From: Xylogone sp. PMI_703
Lineage: Eukaryota > Ascomycota > Leotiomycetes
NCBI GenBank assembly: GCA_021399445.1
Contig: JAJTUQ010000001.1
Span: forward strand, 7,936,001-8,000,000
DNA length: 64,000 nt
Direction of reading: 5' to 3'
The notes under the pieces are model-generated. The model did no database searches, was not told the DNA's origin, and was given only the letters and a program-made list of their open reading frames with translations. Position 1 is the stretch's first letter, and the number at the start of each line of letters is the position of its first letter. Below, one piece after another: positions 57,240-64,000 of the stretch. The translations under genes were made by a program, and so were the position numbers.

Positions 57240-58739
57240 ATGGCGATCGAAAAGGGTTCTTCCCACAGCTTGCAGATGGCTGGTGTTGCCAAAATGCCCC
57301 TGACTGAGAAGCTGGGTATATTTGCAGTAATAGCCAAGATGTGTTAGTGTTACCTTCTTTCTGTTGAATTGCCCAAGGACTAGAAAGAATATGCTCTACT
57401 GCAATATCAAATTACTGACCCGGGCTCTCTTCATGCTGAAATACAGTGGGCAATGCCTTCTTCTCCATCCTGACATCCTTCTTTCGGTCTAAAAAGAGGA
57501 AACCGAGCACATTATGGCGATACATCAGTCTCACAAACACAAGAACACCTGTCAGGGTTGCCACTTTAAAGCAGCTACAGTGAGTAACAACTTCTCGAGC
57601 AGTTAGGCTGATTTCATAATCTTTGCCCTTCTCGATCTGCACCTAATTTGGAGAAGATGGATATTGGATGCTATATCAACAGGATATACATGATCTTGCT
57701 GACAACTCTCACAGCTCAATACTTCCATCCACATACAAATCTTATGAAATTGGATGCAAGAATCACGGCCAAGAAGTGAGGGGTGAAGTGCTTCCTGATG
57801 GGACAAGTGCCTTTTGGGTGGGCGAGAAGAACCCCGAGACCCTGGTTCTGCATTTTCATGGTATGTGGTAGATATCTGCTTTCTGCTAGGACTGAAACGC
57901 AAGAGTCTATGGCCAAGACCACTCTGACTAACATTTCACAGGAGGTGGATATTCTATTCCTGGCTCCCCAGAACAGTTTGAATTTCTGTTCAGAGCTCAA
58001 AAACAATTCAAAAGTGAAGGCCACAGCGTCTCGTATCTAGCTCTTTCATATGGTATGTACCATATCCCCCCTCACTGCTCGCTGAGTACTGATCAATCTA
58101 GACTTAACTCCAGAAGCTCAGTATCCACGGCAACTAGAACAAGCTGCCACTTTTATCAACTATGTTATCAACGACCTTCATTACCATCCGAACAACATAA
58201 TCCTCACTGGCGATTCAGCAGGAGCAAATCTGATCCTTGCTCTCATGTCCCATATACTTCATCCACATCCCTCCTCCACCGTACCCAGAGTCACCCTCTC
58301 CACCCCTTTTCTCGGTTGTCTCTTAATCTGTCCCTGGATCTCCTTCAGCACCAATTACCCTTCCTTCAAACAGAACATCTACAAAGACTGCATCGACCCC
58401 ACTGGTGCTCAAAAATGGATCGATGCATTCCTCGGGAAGAAACCCAAAGACAACTACAATGAACCAATCAACGCATCAAAATCATGGTGGGAAGGTTTCC
58501 CGGCTAGAAATGTGACTACTTTGGCTGGAAGTGACGAGATACTTATTGATGGAGTTAAGGAATTCAACGCAAAGTTCCAGGAGGCGTTGAAGGGGAAGGG
58601 AGTTAACTACGAGTTTGTTATTTGTCCAGGGGAGTATCATGATCAGTGGTATCTGGATTTACAATATGGGTACAAGAAGGATGCGGACGAGACCATGGAG
58701 GCCAAGATCATGAAAGAGTTTGTTAGGTCTAAGTTGTAA
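57240..58739 (+). CDS. HSL-type alpha/beta hydrolase (Abhydrolase_3)
   Basis: Five exons: 57240-57342, 57447-57579, 57715-57860, 57942-58052, 58102-58739; 376 aa with consistent phases. The oxyanion motif HGGGY is created only by splicing exon 3 to exon 4 (CAT G|GA). The nucleophile is in LTGDSAGANLIL, the acid Asp in AGSDEIL, and the His in GEYHDQW. The N-terminal two exons encode a short basic segment (FFRSKKRKPSTLWRYISL) like that of fungal esterases that sit on ER or lipid-body membranes. Hormone-sensitive-lipase relatives hydrolyse short acyl esters such as sterol acetates, and the substrate here is not known. Exon 1 relies on a GTTAGT donor and is the least certain part. The gene converges with the ABM gene. 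Confidence 0.82.
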
Positions 58740-58957
58740 ATTAAGTTGGAAGCCCATTTATTGATATGCACTACGGAGATATCCCGGATTTGAAATTTCA
58801 TGACGTTTATCAAACCTGATCAACTCGGTCCAAACTCGTGGCTTGATCTGGAAATGCCAGTGAAGTATCCATACTCGTACAACATCGTAAAACAATGTAC
58901 TCTTCACCAGAAACCTCCCCTCCCCACTCTCTCATCCACTGACTCCTAACGCCTCTC

Positions 58958-59652
58958 TCACAGCTTACTCGCGAACCCGCCTTCCTCCTTCAGAAACTTG
59001 AGCTTTGGTGCCCCCTCAAGCAATCCCTCATCTTTCAACGCCTTTGAGAAGGCCTTGAATTTATCGCTATTGCCGTGGATGCCCAGGGCTTTCTTGTCCG
59101 TATAGCTGTATTTTTTGGCATTTTTTGTTAGCAATTTCTCCCCCTGTGCACCATTCTCTTTTCTATTATTTTATATTTTTACATGAAAGGTGGGCAGGAT
59201 TGAATCTCATGACGATAATTAAGAAATATGGGGCTTTGAGGATGAGGGGTCTTTTTCTTCTCTTTTCTGCGTTTCTTTGCTTGCTTTAAGAAGAGGGATA
59301 GAAACAGGGACTACTTACGATTCCAGCATAAAAACTTCCTCGACGCCATTCTTCTTGTTCACTTCGCGGTGGACATGGTATCTTAGTGTTCCTGGTTCAT
59401 TGACTTTTACCCACTCGGAAAGAGTTTTGAGGAGCTCGACGACCTGTGTTTTGTGTTCAGCATTAGGTTTTTACTCGTGGTGGTGAACTTTCAAATATTG
59501 AACACTTTCTGGGGAAATTGTCTAGGGTCATGTATTTTGAAATGAATTATGAAAAGAAAGAAACTAGAGAGAGTTTGGCTGGAATTGGGACTTACTCGGT
59601 CTGTCTTCCCTGGTTTGGGGGTGAGGATAGCTAGTAGATCCACCTGTGCCAT
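58958..59652 (-). CDS. Small ABM-fold protein (antibiotic biosynthesis monooxygenase-like)
   Basis: Three exons: 59596-59652, 59319-59443, 58958-59105; 109 aa. The sequence MAQVDLLAILTPKPGKTDR, then VVELLKTLSEWVKVNEPGTL, then RYHVHREVNKKNGVEEVFML and ESYTDKKAL is the standard dimeric alpha+beta barrel of the ABM family (PF03992). It has the expected NEPGTLRY and E-x-Y-x-D signatures. ABM proteins include quinone-forming monooxygenases and heme-degrading enzymes, but many are uncharacterised; no cofactor or substrate can be inferred. No biosynthetic genes surround it. The second intron (213 nt) is T-rich on the reading strand. Confidence 0.85.
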
Positions 59653-60922
59653 CTTTTCGTTGCTCGTCGGAGGCTTAGCCTTATTTTATTTCGCCACAGT
59701 TGGATAACAGAGACTATAAATTATAAGTCCACGATAATCTTGTCTCTTAAGATTTAATTTAGAGGCTTTAAATATGAGAGGGTTGGTAAAGAGATGTACG
59801 GCGTTTACTTTTGATCAGTAAACGGCTGACCTAATAACCGTAATTTCCAGTACAAATACCTCGGCTTTGACCCCGCTACGGTACGTTTAGAGCCATTGAG
59901 AGACATGGGATACCTTTCTCGATCTGGAGGCCCACAGATACTCTGAGCACTTGGTTATTATTTAAATCAAAGATTCTAGAGACGACGCTTACATCCCCAA
60001 ATACCGAAGATGTCGGCTTGATAGTATGAAAGGAATGAGTGGGTGCATGCCTCATGATGCTAACTGCTGAGAAGACCAATGTCATTTTTGTCGCGAACAC
60101 TATCTATTTCACGAATTCTGCTTCATCCTAGAGATAAGTGAGAGTTTACGCTGTTTGATCACATCATCATTATTCACTTGCGAAATCGCTCGTTACCACC
60201 ATGGGACCCAATTCGTGATTGCTTACCTTAATAGTCCCTGCCGCAGTTTCAGAATTTTCGGTCAGGTCTATTCTTATCCACCACAGGTACTTATGAGGGC
60301 AACGACACCCATATGAACGGTGCCACATTCTATCACCAGAAAGGATATTATCAAGCATAAGCTCTATCAGTTCATATGTTAAATGACTATTTTTCCATTT
60401 GAGTCATATTTCATTGCCCAACGGCTTCTTTGATGCTTTCAAATCAATCTTCTGGAATTATTACCTAATTAGGATAATGGCACGTTCCGCTTGTAGGCAT
60501 ATCAGCCCTATGGCTTGGCCACCAAACGCATCATGTCTCCTGCTTATGACATTATTATGCACTCCATTAACTATATGAGGAAATATTCTATCTCATATAT
60601 GCAGTCCTACTTCCTACTTCGTCGTTATTCTTTGATTCTCTGCAACCTCACAATTGTTCAGCTGGCTCGCTATATGCGAAGATGACTATTTGTCGACTAT
60701 TTGTAAACTAAACGCCATCGTCGGCGTTACTTAGTGGTAGGTTATATCGACTATGTTGTACACTACGGTAGTGAGTATATAATGGGAAGGGTATTCTTCA
60801 ATATCCCATTTCGCTGCATTAGCACCCTACCTCAGATCCTGCGCTTTATCCATAGAGAAAAATTCCAGTTCTCGGAAATACCTAAACTTGAATCTTTTAG
60901 AACTGCAGATTAAATACCAAGT
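59653..60922. other. Intergenic region, 1.3 kb
   Basis: Upstream of both the ABM gene and the SDR gene, which point away from each other. AT-rich; no gene recognised. It includes a short GACTATTTGTCGACTATTTGT direct duplication near 60685. Confidence 0.6.
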
Positions 60923-61791
60923 ATGGCAACCGTACTCATATCTGGTGCTAATCGAGGTGAGCTTTACACACACCAGCTGAGAATTTAGTGCCATCTATGA
61001 GCCTCCTGAACCCGTTCTGACACCCGTTCCAGGAATCGGCAAAGGGATCCTCACAAACTTCTTAGCTCGACCGAATACGACCGTCATAGCAGCACTCCGT
61101 GATCCATCGGATTCTTCTGCACAAGAGCTCTCGAATATCCAGGTTGCCGCAAACAGCAAACTGATAGTCGTTAAGGTCGATGCTCGTTCTGAAACCGATG
61201 CTTCCGACGCCATCTCGCTTCTGAAAACTCAACATGGAATTACGTCTCTCGACATCGTTATAGCTAATTCTGGACTTCTAGACCAGTATGGACCTGTCAC
61301 CGAAGTCTCGCCCAAAGACCTCAGGAATCATTTTGAAATAAATACCATTGCTCCAATAGTACTTTTTCAAGCTGCACTTCCTCTTCTGAATGCGAGTCAA
61401 AATCCGAGATTCTTTGTTATCTCTTCAACTCTCGGTAGTCTTGAGTTGATCCCTCAAATGCCACTGCCAACTATTGCTTATGGAATTTCCAAAGCTGGAG
61501 CAACATATGCGGTAAGGAAGATACATTTTGAGAATGAGAAGATTAGCGCTGTTGCTTTGCATCCTGGATGGGTTGAGACTAGGATGGGGAGGCATGCCGC
61601 CGACCTTGCGGGTGTGAAGGAGCTCCCAGTTACCGTGGAGCAGAGTTCTAAAGGACTAGTTGAAGTAGTGAGTGTCAGCTGCACTGGTCATTATTGAATT
61701 ATAACTCATGATGTCTTAGATTGATGCTACGACTAAGGAAGGGCTTTCTGGAAAATTCATTGGCTTTGATGGGAAACCTGTGCCGTGGTAG
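60923..61791 (+). CDS. Short-chain dehydrogenase/reductase (classical SDR)
   Basis: Three exons: 60923-60956, 61033-61667, 61720-61791; 246 aa, typical for a classical SDR. The Rossmann motif GANRGIGKG is assembled across the first intron, and the NAG-type motif appears as IANSGLL. The active site has Ser in FVISSTLGS and the Y-x-x-x-K pair in YGISK, followed by PGWVETRMG. An Asp in VKVDARSE marks the end of beta-3 next to the adenine pocket. Sequence style resembles the sniffer/CsgA-like SDRs (carbonyl reductases) and the ketoreductases placed near aflatoxin-type clusters. There is no cluster here, so a general NAD(P)-linked carbonyl reductase is the safest reading. Confidence 0.9.
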
Positions 61792-62175
61792 ACAAAGATT
61801 AGTTGAACAGGCCGTAAGGAATTTATTATAAGTTCGAGTAGCAATGTTATGACTTGACCTAACTAAAGGCGCTTATTGTGGATGGCGCGCTCGTTCACCG
61901 CATGTCGCTGCCAATTCCTAGCTCTGCCTCGTGGTAGTGGAGTGCTTTGGTGCAGCCGCTTTTCTTAGTCCCCTAAGCCGCCTACCTTATTTAGGTATAG
62001 CCCCCGTAGACTAGCCTCATATGGACCCTAGGTTCCACTATTCTATCAACGGCCTGGCATTTCTATTCTTTCATAATGTAGTAGATCAGCCTTTGTCTCT
62101 GAGACTATATGAAACCCTTTCATTCCAGATCACACTTTCCTCTCATTTTTAAACTATGTCTCCATTAAGATTTCA
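61792..62175. other. SDR 3' flank and promoter of the last gene
   Basis: 384 bp; nothing further recognised. Confidence 0.65.
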
Positions 62176-63548
62176 ATGTCCGGCACTCAGGAACAGATTC
62201 TTCCTCGTCGGAAAAGGCGACGCTCTGAAGTAACAGCATCTGAACATCCATCCAAATTACACCCGTCAGAACGGTATAACTCAAGAATCCAATTTCATTC
62301 TGCCGGATTTTACGACAGACTCTCGACATTGTGGCTTACACGCCGTGCATTGAAAGAGCATCGTCGACGAACGAGCAAAGCCCAGAACATTCAACTGCCT
62401 TCTTCTATACCCCAGCACTTAGGCAAAGATAGTTGGGGACAAATAAAGCGATTTGCCAGACACGGTGGCCCAGACCTTCACGATATTCGAGGGGTAAGAC
62501 TACATTGTCAACCACTTCTTTCAATCTGGTGTTAACCACTGCTTTCTAGTATGCAACGTTGCCAACCGCCACAGAGGCAACCTGTATGAGTGCTATGGAT
62601 TCTGGCTCTTCCATATCAAATGATAAACCAACTGTATCTACAAAACTGATGAAAAGACTCAGAGACATAGAAAAATCCTCCGCTTACGATCGCAATTTTG
62701 AACAACTACTTATCGATCATAGTATCTACCCCGAAGGATGTGACTATCTTTATGACCGCGCAGCTTTAGAGCCCGGGAATTTTGAAGAGATCTATCAAAG
62801 ATTGGAGCAACGAAGACCATCCCTTTCACTATCTTGCCTTACTACCTCAGATTTCCAGAGTTTCAAACAGGCTAATAATCGGGCAATCTCCGAGAAGAAG
62901 GTAATGAGTACTGTACTTCCCGTGATGCATGGAAACACCAATACCTTTAATGAAGGAGACCTGGTTTTTACACGGCTCCAGTCAATCACAAATGGTACAA
63001 CTGTTCATGCTAAACCGGATTTTTTTGACGGAGCCCACCTTGGAGAGCTTGATAGAAGAGTGCGCGAAGACCTCGGGCAGTTCATCGTACCCACCGGGCA
63101 TGCAATAGCTCCTGTTGTGCCCAACTTTTTCTTTGAGATCAAACCCCACAGTGGCGACCTAGATGTGGCAAAACGTCAGGTTTGTTATGACGGTGCTCTG
63201 GGCGCTCGTGCTATGCATGAATTACAGTTGTATAAACGGAAACGGGTTTATGACAACAAAGCATATACCCTCACATCAACCTATCAAGGTGGCCAACTAT
63301 TAATATATGCCCACTATCCTATGGCAGGGCCCGAGAGCTCAACAGAATATCATATGACTTTGATTAATGGTTGGAGTATGATTGGGAATCTTCATTCATT
63401 CCAACAGGGTGTGACTGCATTTCGGAATGCTAGAGACTGGGCCCGAGAGCAGCGTGATGCATTTATCTCTACTGCAAATGAGAAGGCAAGGTGTATGCCT
63501 AGATATCAGCCTCAATCGGAGCTGTCCGACCACCAAAAAATAGGATAG
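62176..63548 (+). CDS. Fungal nuclease-like protein of the 'PNFFFEIK' type (possibly DUF7924)
   Basis: Two exons, 62176-62493 and 62550-63548; 438 aa. I recognise the block VVPNFFFEIKPHSGDLDVAK followed by RQVCYDGALGARAMHELQLY from a large family of fungal proteins, expanded in plant-associated ascomycetes and without a defined function. The spacing KPDFFDG ... FFEIK looks like the PD-(D/E)xK core of restriction-endonuclease-fold proteins, so nuclease activity is a structural inference, not a known fact. The N-terminus is strongly basic (LPRRKRRRSEV) and could act as a nuclear localisation signal. There is no signal peptide or membrane segment. Members are often found in repeat-rich, variable regions; here it is the last gene before AT-rich DNA. 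Confidence 0.7.
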
Positions 63549-64000
63549 AAGTCCAATGAAGCGCGAGATACGAACGAGGGAGGAAAGTATTCATATGCGA
63601 TACCCTTAACATTTGCACGGCCAGATTACATAGGCAACGCAGCCAGGACAGTCGAACTGGCCCCTTTCAGCTGAGTTGGAAACCTCAATTAACAAACTCG
63701 CTGTCGATACGCAAGACGTCAACAGCCTCTTACACATGCTCAGGTAAAGTATCAGACCAGATTGTCTCAGTAGCACCACACTAGAATGGTGGCAGACCTG
63801 CTCAGAGATTTAGTACAAGTGGGAAAACTTCACCTATAACGCTTCTCTGGGTTTTCATGTCCTGAGACTTATAGTACTTTAAGAGTGTATTTATAAAGCT
63901 AAACTTGAATAATTAATTAATGTAAGTAATGTTATTAATTCTAAAAATGTGTATACATAAAAGGTAACATAACTAATAAAGTATTCATATTCTAATAGTA
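63549..64000. other. AT-rich right end of window
   Basis: 452 bp with no gene, becoming strongly AT-rich after about 63880. Confidence 0.65.

Overview
This window comes from the nuclear genome of a filamentous ascomycete (Pezizomycotina). Genes carry short introns of about 50-200 nt with GT..AG ends and CTAAC/CTGAC-like branch sites. The conserved eukaryotic set includes RER1, PAF1, uS8, eS12, PUS7, AFG3, DBP8 and a cell-wall-integrity MAPKK. Fungal-only families are also present: a Zn2Cys6 activator, a GT90 transferase, a stand-alone SRA-YDG protein and a 'PNFFFEIK'-type nuclease-like protein. The protein styles look like Leotiomycetes (Helotiales-like). That placement is inferred from memory of the families, not demonstrated.

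Layout. 1-5.4 kb is gene-free. 5.4-6.7 kb is an F-box gene, followed by AT-rich DNA holding two convergent tRNA-Leu(AAG) genes. 9.5-19.1 kb is a compact housekeeping block: RER1, PAF1, GT90, divergent uS8/eS12, parvulin and cysteine dioxygenase. 19.5-33.5 kb has three minus-strand genes: PUS7, the Zn2Cys6 factor, and a His-rich, Ser/Thr-rich single-pass membrane protein, with a 3.7 kb gap before the last. 35.3-42.8 kb has three plus-strand genes: a DUF676-like lipase, an SRA-YDG protein, and a phosphotransferase with one in-frame TAG. 42.8-44.0 kb holds a pogo/Fot1-type transposase remnant, foldback hairpins, tRNA-Ser(UGA) and tRNA-Ala(AGC). 44.9-50.3 kb holds AFG3 and MKK2 on the minus strand. 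After a 3.3 kb gap come DBP8, an HSL-type alpha/beta hydrolase, a small ABM-fold protein, an SDR, and the nuclease-like protein near the right end.

Most striking observation. Both tRNA-Leu(AAG) genes carry the usual anticodon-loop intron (17 nt, identical in both). Each also carries a second insert of 50 or 52 nt in the variable arm, bounded by GTRAGTTC and TAG with a shared CATTAACAA near the 3' end, which is the layout of a spliceosomal intron. Removing both inserts leaves the same perfect 82-nt type II tRNA from each gene. The two second inserts differ at most other positions while all flanking tRNA sequence is identical. Other notable points are a premature TAG at an expected Trp codon (a candidate for A-to-I stop-codon editing), a GC-AG intron, and two frame-neutral, stop-free introns, one lying directly after the catalytic lysine codon of MKK2.

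The genes are mostly unrelated housekeeping functions, and no biosynthetic cluster is evident. uS8 and eS12 share a 481-bp divergent promoter. Exon coordinates below come from reading splice signals and checking that the frame is maintained. They have not been checked against transcripts.
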